This document shows positions 34,469 through 42,201 of a DNA stretch of 64,000 bases, piece after piece. Origin of the DNA: Pseudomonas cichorii (GTDB lineage: Bacteria > Pseudomonadota > Gammaproteobacteria > Pseudomonadales > Pseudomonadaceae); NCBI RefSeq assembly GCF_003700275.1, contig NZ_RBRE01000085.1, forward strand, positions 100,252 to 164,251, in the 5' to 3' direction. Both the position numbers and the translations under genes were made by a program. Position 1 is the first letter of the stretch, and each line of letters opens with the position of its first letter. The notes below the pieces were generated by a model. It searched no databases, was not told where the DNA came from, and saw nothing but the letters and a program-made list of their open reading frames with translations.

Positions 34469-34975
34469 TCAAAGCGGAATCAGGGTGGTCGAAAGCACCT
34501 GGCGCAAGCCCATGAAAGAGCGGATCTGCCGCACACCCGGCAGGTACAGGAGCTGTTCGGCGTGCAGCCGGTTAAAGCTCTGGCTGTCCTTGGTGCGCAA
34601 CAACATGAAGTAGTCGAACTCGCCGGTCACCACATGAAACTCCATGCAACCGGAGACCTTTTGCGCCGCTGCCTCGAACTGGGCGAATGAGTCCGGGGTG
34701 GAGCGGTCCAGCACCACGCCGATCAACACCACCATACCCGCGTCGAGCGCTTCGCCATTGAGCAGCGCAACCACACCCTTTATGACCCCGGCTTCCTTCA
34801 GGCGCTCGACACGTCGCAGGCAGGCCGGCGGGCTCAGTTTGACCTTTTCCGCCAGCGCCACGTTGGAAATCGAGGCATCCCGCTGCAGCGTCTTGAGAAT
34901 TGCCCGGTCAATCCGGTCCAGCAGCAGCGTGCCGTCGGAATCCGGTTTCTTGTTGCGTTCATTTATTGCTTTCAT
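34469..34975 (-). CDS. acdR: Lrp/AsnC-family regulator of ACC deaminase
   Basis: The protein has 168 residues. The helix-turn-helix IDRAILKTLQRDASISNVAL with KVKLSPPACLRRVERLKEAG is followed by an alpha-beta RAM domain (HVVTGEFDYFMLLRTKD). It is divergent from acdS over ~165 bases, the arrangement known for AcdR, which activates acdS in response to its substrate. The ATG at 34975 is chosen; a TTG four codons earlier would overlap the TTCAAGAAAT palindrome arm. That arm and its mirror at 35027 may be its operator. Confidence 0.9.
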   Translation of the reverse strand: MKAINERNKKPDSDGTLLLDRIDRAILKTLQRDASISNVALAEKVKLSPPACLRRVERLKEAGVIKGVVALLNGEALDAGMVVLIGVVLDRSTPDSFAQFEAAAQKVSGCMEFHVVTGEFDYFMLLRTKDSQSFNRLHAEQLLYLPGVRQIRSFMGLRQVLSTTLIPL

Positions 34976-34982
34976 AAGCACT

Positions 34983-35036
34983 TTCAAGAAATTAAATTAG
35001 TTTTAGATTGCCTGAGACTAACTTTCATTTCTTGAA
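34983..35036. promoter_or_regulatory. Inverted repeat in the acdR-acdS promoter region
   Basis: TTCAAGAAAT (34983-34992) is the exact reverse complement of ATTTCTTGAA (35027-35036); centres are 44 bases apart, about four helical turns. The region is AT-rich, as Lrp-type regulators favour. It is a natural candidate for AcdR binding on both promoters. Confidence 0.5.
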
Positions 35037-35139
35037 TAGACAATTCTTTGCAACCACGATTTTCGAGCATTTTTCTATGATAGGTCCATCGCCAGCACGC
35101 TGATAACGCGCTGGATATTCCTTCCCATGGAGACTCGAT

Positions 35140-36156
35140 ATGAACCTGAGCAAATTCAAGCGCTATCCCCTGACCTTCGGTCCCTCGCCGATTACCCCGC
35201 TCAAGCGCCTCAGCGAGCATCTGGGTGGCAAGGTCGAGTTGTATGCCAAGCGGGAAGACTGCAACAGCGGTCTGGCCTTTGGTGGCAACAAGACCCGCAA
35301 GCTTGAATACCTCGTTCCGGAAGCCATCGAAGGTGGTTACGACACGCTGGTGTCCATCGGCGGTATCCAGTCGAACCAGACCCGCCAGGTGGCCGCCGTC
35401 GCCGCTCACCTGGGCATGAAATGCGTGCTGGTTCAGGAGAACTGGGTCAACTACTCCGACGCGGTATATGACCGCGTGGGCAATATCGAGATGTCGCGGA
35501 TCATGGGCGCTGACGTGCGCCTGGATTCGGCAGGCTTCGACATCGGGATCCGTCCAAGCTGGGAAAAAGCCATGGACGATGTGGTCGCCAGCGGCGGCAA
35601 GCCTTTCCCGATTCCAGCGGGTTGCTCCGAGCACCCTTACGGCGGCCTGGGTTTCGTGCGTTTTGCCGATGAAGTACGCCAGCAGGAAGAGGAACTGGGC
35701 TTCAAGTTCGATTACATCGTGGTCTGCTCGGTCACCGGCAGCACTCATGCCGGCATGCTGGTCGGCTTTGCCGCCGATGGCCGGGCGCAACGAGTGATCG
35801 GGATCGACGCTTCGGCAAAACCGGAACAGACCCGCGAACAAGTACTGCGTATCGCCAGGCACACGGCCGAACTGGTGGAGCTGGGTCGTGAAATCACTGC
35901 TGAGGATGTGGTCCTCGACACCCGTTACGCCTACCCCGAATACGGCCTGCCCAACGAAGGCACCCTTGAAGCGATTCGCATGTGCGCGCGCCTGGAAGGT
36001 GTGCTGACCGATCCGGTCTATGAAGGCAAATCCATGCACGGCATGATCGACATGGTGCGCAACGGCGAATTCCCCGAAGGCTCGAAAGTGCTCTACGCCC
36101 ACCTCGGCGGCGTACCGGCCCTCAATGCCTACAGCTTCCTGTTCAAGGATGGCTGA
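35140..36156 (+). CDS. acdS: 1-aminocyclopropane-1-carboxylate (ACC) deaminase
   Basis: The protein has 338 residues, the exact family length. It is a PLP enzyme converting the ethylene precursor ACC to 2-oxobutyrate and ammonia. PLP lysine 51 lies in AFGGNKTRKLEYL, nucleophile Ser 78 in SIGGIQSNQTRQ, Tyr 294 and Glu 295 in TDPVYEGKSMHGM, and Leu 322 in AHLGGVPALN. Glu 295 and Leu 322 are the residues reported to distinguish true ACC deaminases from D-cysteine desulfhydrase-like homologues, so this is a strong call. It is divergent from acdR and fits a plant-associated lifestyle. Confidence 0.96.
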   Translation: MNLSKFKRYPLTFGPSPITPLKRLSEHLGGKVELYAKREDCNSGLAFGGNKTRKLEYLVPEAIEGGYDTLVSIGGIQSNQTRQVAAVAAHLGMKCVLVQENWVNYSDAVYDRVGNIEMSRIMGADVRLDSAGFDIGIRPSWEKAMDDVVASGGKPFPIPAGCSEHPYGGLGFVRFADEVRQQEEELGFKFDYIVVCSVTGSTHAGMLVGFAADGRAQRVIGIDASAKPEQTREQVLRIARHTAELVELGREITAEDVVLDTRYAYPEYGLPNEGTLEAIRMCARLEGVLTDPVYEGKSMHGMIDMVRNGEFPEGSKVLYAHLGGVPALNAYSFLFKDG

Positions 36157-36251
36157 TCGCTGACCCGGGCATGATCCGCGCAAGGCCTGATTATTGAGCC
36201 TTGCGCGAGGCCGGTGCTACCATGCGCGCCCGCCGTGCAGGAATCTGGGTC

Positions 36252-36857
36252 ATGAGCAGTATTCGCGAGCGCAACAAAGAACTGATCCTGCGCGCGGCCA
36301 GCGAAGAGTTTGCCGACAAGGGCTTCGCCGCGACCAAGACCAGCGATATCGCCGCCAAGGCCGGGCTGCCCAAGCCCAATGTCTATTACTACTTCAAGTC
36401 CAAGGACAACCTTTATCGCGAGGTGCTGGAAAGCATCATCGAGCCGATCCTGCGCGCCTCGACGCCTTTCAACCCGCAAGGGGTCCCGGCCGAAGTGCTG
36501 AGCAGCTACATCCGCTCGAAAATCCAGATTTCCCGCGACCTGCCCTTCGCCTCGAAAGTCTTCGCCAGCGAGATCATGCACGGCGCCCCGCACCTGACGC
36601 CCGAGCAGATCGAACAGCTCAATGGCCAGGCCAGGCACAATATCGAATGCATCCAGGCCTGGATCGACAGTGGCCAGATTGCGCCGCTGGACCCTCATCA
36701 CCTGATGTTCACCATCTGGGCTGCAACCCAGACCTATGCCGACTTCGACTGGCAGATATCCATCGTTACCGGCAAGACCCGGCTTGAAGACGAGGATTAT
36801 GAAGCGGCCACCCGGACCATACTGCGGCTGGTGCTCAAGGGCTGTGAGCTGGATTGA
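36252..36857 (+). CDS. TetR-family regulator with RutR-like C-terminus
   Basis: The protein has 201 residues: TetR helix-turn-helix KELILRAASEEFADKGFAAT with PNVYYYFKSKDNLYREVLES, then a RutR-type ligand domain (YIRSKIQISRDLPFASKVFA; HHLMFTIWAATQTYADFDWQ). RutR senses pyrimidines in E. coli, and relatives in Pseudomonas often control pyrimidine or purine catabolic genes; the target here is unknown. The ATG at 36252 has AGGA upstream; an ATG at 36222 is also possible. It starts 95 bases after acdS in the same direction. Confidence 0.85.
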   Translation: MSSIRERNKELILRAASEEFADKGFAATKTSDIAAKAGLPKPNVYYYFKSKDNLYREVLESIIEPILRASTPFNPQGVPAEVLSSYIRSKIQISRDLPFASKVFASEIMHGAPHLTPEQIEQLNGQARHNIECIQAWIDSGQIAPLDPHHLMFTIWAATQTYADFDWQISIVTGKTRLEDEDYEAATRTILRLVLKGCELD

Positions 36858-36871
36858 CTTGCTGAACAAGC

Positions 36872-36964
36872 CAGGAGCGGATTCATCCGCGAAGGGGCCA
36901 GAACAGGCGCTACAACTGCTGCGGATCAAAGGCTTCGCGCTCGCGAATGAATTCGCTCCAACAG
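36872..36964. repeat. REP doublet
   Basis: AGGAGCGGATTCATCCGCGA (36873 on) faces CTCGCGAATGAATTCGCTCC (36940 on) about 50 bases apart, the same two arms seen at 21566, 28017 and 12190. Confidence 0.75.
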
Positions 36965-36983
36965 TTTGCGCTGAAAACAAAAA

Positions 36984-37005
36984 ACCCGCCGAAGCGGGTC
37001 GTTTT
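36984..37005. terminator. Intrinsic terminator after the TetR gene
   Basis: ACCCGC-CGAA-GCGGGT (36984-36999) forms a 6-bp stem with a stable tetraloop, preceded by an A-run and followed by CGTTTT, so it could act in both directions. Confidence 0.7.
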
Positions 37006-37315
37006 GCACACAACACCATCCCGACATCCTGTCAGTAGCCTCCTGGCAATGGCCGATCTTCCCTTATCGCTGCATCGATCCTTCGCTGCAGTTGTTGAAT
37101 TGGATCCTACATTTGTCATGATGGCGGAGCTAGAGCGGATGGCGTCTGTTCGTGTAAGCCTTTGGCTATATGCAGGCGACGTCTAAAAAAGCGTGACTGT
37201 TGTCTCAGATTTAGTCATGTTACGCCGACATCATGTAGAGAAAAGCTGAACGTCAGAGCACCGGATTGCCTGATGACTCATAAAAAAAGAAAAACAACGA
37301 ATTAGGGTGAAGATC

Positions 37316-38947
37316 ATGAATATGCGCAGTTTATCCATTAGTCGGCGGCTATGGCTGATTCTCATTGTGTCTGTGCTGATGCTCTTTGTTCTGGCAGCAG
37401 CCATGCTCAAGCAGATTCATGACGATCTTTATCTGGCCAAAGCCGAGAAAACCACTCACGTGGTGCAGGCCGCCGGCGGCGTGCTGACTTATTACCAGGG
37501 GCTGGAAGCCGCTGGCACCCTGACCCGCGAGGCCGCGCAGCAGCAGGCGCTCAATACCATCAAGGCCTTGCGTTACGGCCAGAACGACTATTTCTGGATC
37601 AACGATATGCGCCCGGTGATGATCATGCACCCGGCCAACCCCAAGCTCGATGGCCAGGATCTTTCGGGCGTGAAGGACCCGGACGGCTTTGCGCTGTTCA
37701 ATGAAATGGTGGTCGTGGCCAAGAGCAAGGGCGCCGGGCTTGTTAACTACCGCTGGCCAAAACCGGGCGCCAGCGAACCGGTGAAAAAGACCTCTTATGT
37801 ACAACTGTTCCAGCCTTGGGGCTGGATCATCGGTTCGGGCGTGTATGTCGATGACGTCGCCGCAGAATTCAAGCAGCAAATGTGGAATGCAGTGCTGTTC
37901 AGCGCAGGCATTGTCCTGGTTCTGGCGCTGCTGGTGACTTTGATTGTGCGCAGCATCGTCCTGCCGTTGCGCATGACCGTCAACGCCATGGCCAATATCG
38001 CCAGCGGCGAAAGCGACCTGACCCGCACCCTGGAAACCCAGGGCGACGACGAAATCACCCTGCTGGGCAAACACTTCAACGCCTTCACCGCCAAGCTGCG
38101 CAGCGTGGTCATCGAGTTGCAGTCTTCGGCCGTGGACCTGGGTCAGGCTTCCAGCGAACTGGGCAACAGCGCCGAGCAGGCACAAAGCCGCAGCCAGCAG
38201 CAATCCCAGCAGATGGACCTGGTAGCCACCGCGGTCAACGAAGTGACCTACGGCGTGCAGGACGTCGCCAAGAACGCCGAACACGCCGCCAGCGAAATGC
38301 GCGATGCCGAATCCCAGGCGCAACAGGGCCAGGTCAATATCGATAACAGCCTGCGCCAGATCGACCACTTGTCCGGCACCATCGGCCAGGCCGTCGAAGT
38401 GATGCAGACCCTGGCCAGCGAAAGCACGCAGATCGGTGGCGTTCTGGAAGTGATCAGCTCGATTGCCGAACAGACCAACCTGCTGGCACTCAACGCTGCC
38501 ATCGAAGCCGCACGCGCCGGCGAGCAAGGCCGTGGCTTTGCCGTAGTGGCCGACGAAGTACGCCTGCTGGCCCAGCGGACCCAGAAGTCCACCGCCGAGA
38601 TTCAGGGCATGATCGAGCGCCTGCAGCGGCACTCCGACGCGGCGGTCAAGGTGATCGGCGACAGCAGCCGTTCTTCGCAACTGACCATCGAGCAGGCCAA
38701 TCAGGCCGGCCAGAGCCTGACCTCCATCAGCCAGGCCTTGCGCAACCTCAACAGCCTGAACGCCTCGATTGCCAGCGCGACTCTGCAGCAATCGCATGTG
38801 GTCGATGACATCAACCAGAACGTCACCCAGGCCGCGCAGCTGTCCCAGGGCACGGCACTGGCGGCCGAACAGTCCACCGCTGCCAGCCAGCACCTGCGGG
38901 GTTTGAGCGAGCAGTTGAATGGTTTGCTGAAACAATTCCGCGTTTAA
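37316..38947 (+). CDS. Methyl-accepting chemotaxis protein with single Cache domain
   Basis: The protein has 543 residues. Transmembrane helix 1 (~11-31) and helix 2 (~190-212) flank a periplasmic sCache_2 sensor containing GQNDYFWINDM, MIMHPANPKLDG, and QPWGWIIGSGVYVDDV. A HAMP domain (IVRSIVLPLRMTVNAMANIA) follows, then the methyl-accepting coiled-coil domain with the conserved tip EQTNLLALNAAIEAARAGEQ. It senses a small ligand in the periplasm and signals to CheA. sCache_2 receptors often bind short organic acids; ligand here is unknown. ATG 37316 is favoured over GTG 37307, because AGGGTGA serves as its ribosome site. Confidence 0.93.
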   Translation: MNMRSLSISRRLWLILIVSVLMLFVLAAAMLKQIHDDLYLAKAEKTTHVVQAAGGVLTYYQGLEAAGTLTREAAQQQALNTIKALRYGQNDYFWINDMRPVMIMHPANPKLDGQDLSGVKDPDGFALFNEMVVVAKSKGAGLVNYRWPKPGASEPVKKTSYVQLFQPWGWIIGSGVYVDDVAAEFKQQMWNAVLFSAGIVLVLALLVTLIVRSIVLPLRMTVNAMANIASGESDLTRTLETQGDDEITLLGKHFNAFTAKLRSVVIELQSSAVDLGQASSELGNSAEQAQSRSQQQSQQMDLVATAVNEVTYGVQDVAKNAEHAASEMRDAESQAQQGQVNIDNSLRQIDHLSGTIGQAVEVMQTLASESTQIGGVLEVISSIAEQTNLLALNAAIEAARAGEQGRGFAVVADEVRLLAQRTQKSTAEIQGMIERLQRHSDAAVKVIGDSSRSSQLTIEQANQAGQSLTSISQALRNLNSLNASIASATLQQSHVVDDINQNVTQAAQLSQGTALAAEQSTAASQHLRGLSEQLNGLLKQFRV

Positions 38948-38963
38948 GTCGTACCGCATGACA

Positions 38964-38992
38964 GGCTGCACGGAACCTCGTGCAGCCTTTGT
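38964..38992 (+). terminator. Terminator after the chemoreceptor gene
   Basis: GGCTGCACG (38964-38972), loop GAACCT, CGTGCAGCC (38979-38987) is a perfect 9-bp stem followed by TTTGTT. Confidence 0.8.
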
Positions 38993-39028
38993 TGCCTGAG
39001 GCCTGTCCATTTATTTGCAGGGGGTCGT

Positions 39029-39850
39029 ATGCGCACACTGGAACTGGCAGGCAAAAGTGTCCCGGTGCTGGGTCAAGGCACCTGGCACATGGGCGAAAGC
39101 AGCGCTCAGCGCTCGGCGGAAATCGCCGCGTTGTGCATGGGCATCGAGCAAGGCATGACCTTGATCGACACGGCAGAAATGTATGCCGACGGCGGCGCCG
39201 AAGAGGTAGTCAGGCAAGCCATTGCCGGCCAGCGCGACAAGGTGTTTCTGGTCAGCAAGGTCTACCCGTTCAACGCCAGTCGCGAAGGCATCCCCAAGGC
39301 CTGCGAAGCCAGCCTGCGACGCATGAATACCGACTACATCGATCTTTACCTGCTGCACTGGCCGGGCAACTACCCGCTGGGCGAAACCGTGGAAGCGTTC
39401 GAGCGGTTGCGTGAAGCGGGCAAGATCGGCAGTTGGGGTGTCTCCAATTTCGATGTGTCGGACATGATGGAACTGGACGACCCGCGCTGTGCCACCAATC
39501 AGGTGCTGTACAACCCCGAACAGCGCGGCATCGAGTTCGACCTGCTGCCGTGGGCCAGTGACCGGCACTTGCCGATCATGGCGTACTGCCCGATCGGCCA
39601 GGCCGGCGACCTGCTCTATCACCCTGCCCTGCACGAAGTCGCCAATCGCCATAGCGCCACGCCGGCCCAGATCAGTCTGGCCTGGGTGCTGCGCCAGCCG
39701 AACATGCTGGCCATCCCCAAGGCGACCAATCCCGAGCACATCCGCCTCAATATCGAGGCCGAGAAAATCGTCCTGACTGCGCAGGACCTGAGCACTCTCG
39801 ATCTGGCCTGGCCGGTGCCGACCCGTAAGCGTCCGCTGGCGATGGTCTAG
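39029..39850 (+). CDS. Aldo/keto reductase (YeaE-like)
   Basis: The protein has 273 residues of the NADPH-dependent (beta/alpha)8 aldo-keto reductase family. The catalytic tetrad can be read as Asp in LIDTAEMYADGGAEE with Tyr a few residues on, Lys in VFLVSKVYP, and His in YLLHWPGNYP. The cofactor end SWGVSNFD and AIPKATNPEHIRLN is present. The absence of the longer loops and overall size fit the YeaE/methylglyoxal reductase branch. Substrate is not predictable. It stands alone, 80 bases after the chemoreceptor. Confidence 0.9.
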   Translation: MRTLELAGKSVPVLGQGTWHMGESSAQRSAEIAALCMGIEQGMTLIDTAEMYADGGAEEVVRQAIAGQRDKVFLVSKVYPFNASREGIPKACEASLRRMNTDYIDLYLLHWPGNYPLGETVEAFERLREAGKIGSWGVSNFDVSDMMELDDPRCATNQVLYNPEQRGIEFDLLPWASDRHLPIMAYCPIGQAGDLLYHPALHEVANRHSATPAQISLAWVLRQPNMLAIPKATNPEHIRLNIEAEKIVLTAQDLSTLDLAWPVPTRKRPLAMV

Positions 39851-39961
39851 CCCTTGCCGACCGGAAACAGGCAGTAACATCCAGTCACAAATATGTCATG
39901 ACAGCTTGTCATGATGCGCGCTTCACCTCCCCGCTCCGGGCAGGATTGCACGTGGAAAGCC

Positions 39962-40978
39962 ATGAACCACAGCATTGCGCAGCATCAGGATTCGGATCTG
40001 TTTGGCCTGCTGTATGGCTTTCGCTTTTGTCCGGGTGAGCGCGGTCAGGAAATCGGTTCCAGCGCGGTCATGGATTACCTGCAGAATCCCCCGGACAACG
40101 ACGATTTCATCTGGCTGCACCTCAACCTCTCGCATGCAGCCTGCGAACGCTGGATGAAGACTCACCTGCAACTGCCGGAGGAGTTTTTCGAGGCGCTGAA
40201 CGAAGGCTCGCGCTCGACCCGCATCGAGCACATCGACTCTGCATTGCTGGCGGTGGTCAACGATGTGGTGTTCGACTTCAACATGCTGTCGACCGACATC
40301 TCGACCTTGTGGGTCTGTACCCGCAGCCACCTGATGATCACCGCACGCCTGCAACCCTTGCGCTCGGTCGACAAGCTGCGTTCGGCGGTCAAGCGTGGCG
40401 AACAGTTCCACTCGCCTCTGGAACTGCTGGCTCACTTGCTCAGCGATCAGGGTGAAGTGCTGACCCAGTTCCTGCGCAAGACCAGTATCAGTGTCGACAG
40501 GATCGAAGACCAGTTGCTCTCCCAGCGCCTGAGCAACAACCGCTCGGAACTCGGTGCCATGCGCCGGGTGCTGGTGCGTCTGCAACGCCTGCTGGCGCTG
40601 GAGCCCGGTTCGCTGATGCGCCTGTTGCACCGTCCGCCGCACTGGCTGCGCGAAGAAGATGTGCAGGCGCTGCGCCAGTCCACCGAGGAGTCGGCGCTGG
40701 TCATCAGCGACCTGATGGCCCTGGGCGAGCGCATCAAGCTGTTGCAGGAAGAAATCGCCGCCAACCTCAACGAGCAAAGCAGCCGCACGCTGTTTACCCT
40801 GACCGTGGTCACGGTGCTGGCCTTGCCGATCAATATCGTCGCCGGTTTCTTCGGCATGAATGTCGGCGGTATTCCGCTGGCTTCAGACCCGGAAGGATTC
40901 TGGGTGCTGGTGGCACTGGTGGCGACCTTTACCCTGATTGCCGGGCGCTGGGCGTTTCGCAAGCGCGGGGATTATTGA
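39962..40978 (+). CDS. zntB: Zinc transporter ZntB (CorA family)
   Basis: The protein has 338 residues. A large cytosolic domain (HLNLSHAACERWMKTHLQLP; RIEHIDSALLAVVNDVVFDF; long helices around RKTSISVDRIEDQLLSQRLS) leads to two C-terminal transmembrane helices (LFTLTVVTVLALPINIVAGF, FWVLVALVATFTLIAGRWAF). The loop between them has the CorA signature GMN followed by VGGIP, the ZntB form. It is a pentameric channel for zinc, probably importing. ATG 39962 is used; the frame is open to 39911 but the extra residues are not family-like. Confidence 0.9.
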   Translation: MNHSIAQHQDSDLFGLLYGFRFCPGERGQEIGSSAVMDYLQNPPDNDDFIWLHLNLSHAACERWMKTHLQLPEEFFEALNEGSRSTRIEHIDSALLAVVNDVVFDFNMLSTDISTLWVCTRSHLMITARLQPLRSVDKLRSAVKRGEQFHSPLELLAHLLSDQGEVLTQFLRKTSISVDRIEDQLLSQRLSNNRSELGAMRRVLVRLQRLLALEPGSLMRLLHRPPHWLREEDVQALRQSTEESALVISDLMALGERIKLLQEEIAANLNEQSSRTLFTLTVVTVLALPINIVAGFFGMNVGGIPLASDPEGFWVLVALVATFTLIAGRWAFRKRGDY

Positions 40979-41028
40979 GGGATTTCGCGGATCAATCTGC
41001 TCCCACAAGGTCTGCACACAGGCTTGAT

Positions 41029-42201
41029 CTACGGCTCTGGCGGTACATCACCCCCTGATTGGGTATCGATGCGTACCACCACCGACATGCCGGGCCTCAG
41101 TCGCTCGACTTCTGGCTGGTCGGGATCGACGATGATGCGTACCGGAATCCGCTGGGAGATTTTCACGAAGTTGCCGGTGGCGTTGTCGGCGGGCAGCAGG
41201 CTGAACTCCGAGCCGGCAGCCGGCGAGATGCGCTGGACACGTCCGCTCAGGCGGCGGTTGTTCAAGGCGTCGACGGTAAAGCTCACCGACTGGCCAAGGC
41301 GTACATCGGCCATCTGGGTTTCCTTCAGGTTGGCGATGATCCACAAGCGGTTGGGCACCAGCGCCATGAGTTGCGCGCCCGAATTCACATAAGCGCCGAG
41401 GCGCACGCCAATCTGCCCCAGTTGCCCGTCGCGGGGCGCGAGGATGCGGGTATTGTCCAGGTCGATGCGGGCCAGTTCGATTGCCGCCTGCGCATTTTCC
41501 ACCGACGCCTGCAACGAGTCGCGGTTAATGATCACGGTCTGCAAGTCTTCACGGGATATCTGCAACGCGGCCCGGGCTTCGGCCACCGCCGCAATGGCCT
41601 GGGCATCGGCAGCACGCGAGACGTCCAGTTCGCTGCGCGACACAGAGCCATCGGTGACCAGCGCCTGACTGCGACGCAGGTCGGCCGCGCTCTTGCTGCC
41701 CTGGGCGATGCTGCTCTGCAAGGCAGCCTGCCGCTGAACGATGGTGGCTTCGGCACTGCGCCGCTGTTGCAGGTTATTGGCCAGGGCGGCTTTCTGCACC
41801 GCCAGTTGCGCAACGGCCTGTTCCAGATTGCGCCGATAGATGCGGTCATCCAGGCGCACCAGCAGATCGCCGGTCTTGACGAACTGGAAGTCCTGCACTG
41901 GCACTTCATGCACATAGCCGTTCAACTGTGTACCAATGATGGTCGTCTGGCCGCGAATCTGGGCATTTTCAGTGCTCTGGATCGGGCTGGTGAACGGCGG
42001 CAACTCCCAGGCGTACAACACGATCAGCACGCCTGCCAGGGCAATCCCGGCAAAGATCGAGGTGGAGATGATGCGCTTGCGCCGGGAACGTGGCTCACTG
42101 GTGGGCGGCGTGGTCACCGGCGGTGGCGGCGGACTGTCGGGCGCCTGGATGCTATCGGCGTTGTCACGGGCATTGGAGCCTGGTTGAGTCGGTTCATTCA
42201 T
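41029..42201 (-). CDS. HlyD/EmrA-like membrane fusion protein
   Basis: The protein has 390 residues. A Pro-rich cytosolic tail precedes a single transmembrane helix (~46-66, TSIFAGIALAGVLIVLYAWE). Lipoyl halves follow: RGQTTIIGTQLNGYVHEVPV and later DNTRILAPRDGQLGQIGVRL, around a long alpha-helical hairpin (~125-240), ending with beta-barrel VPNRLWIIANLKETQMADVR. It links an inner-membrane pump to an outer-membrane channel. Its ATG overlaps the stop of the MFS gene by 4 bases, so the two form an EmrAB-type efflux operon. Substrates are unknown. Confidence 0.92.
   Translation of the reverse strand: MNEPTQPGSNARDNADSIQAPDSPPPPPVTTPPTSEPRSRRKRIISTSIFAGIALAGVLIVLYAWELPPFTSPIQSTENAQIRGQTTIIGTQLNGYVHEVPVQDFQFVKTGDLLVRLDDRIYRRNLEQAVAQLAVQKAALANNLQQRRSAEATIVQRQAALQSSIAQGSKSAADLRRSQALVTDGSVSRSELDVSRAADAQAIAAVAEARAALQISREDLQTVIINRDSLQASVENAQAAIELARIDLDNTRILAPRDGQLGQIGVRLGAYVNSGAQLMALVPNRLWIIANLKETQMADVRLGQSVSFTVDALNNRRLSGRVQRISPAAGSEFSLLPADNATGNFVKISQRIPVRIIVDPDQPEVERLRPGMSVVVRIDTQSGGDVPPEP

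Larger units (their letters stand above)
36858..37315. other. Intergenic region between the TetR gene and the chemoreceptor
   Basis: This stretch holds a REP doublet (36872-36964) and a terminator (36984-37005). The rest, up to the chemoreceptor start, should contain its promoter. A short plus-strand frame (36947-37186) crosses the terminator and looks non-coding. Confidence 0.5.

Noticed and set aside
37349..39010. 553-codon minus-strand open frame over the chemoreceptor
   Set aside because: The sense strand carries a complete MCP with the conserved signalling tip; the antisense is His/Gln/Gly-rich noise that also crosses the terminator.
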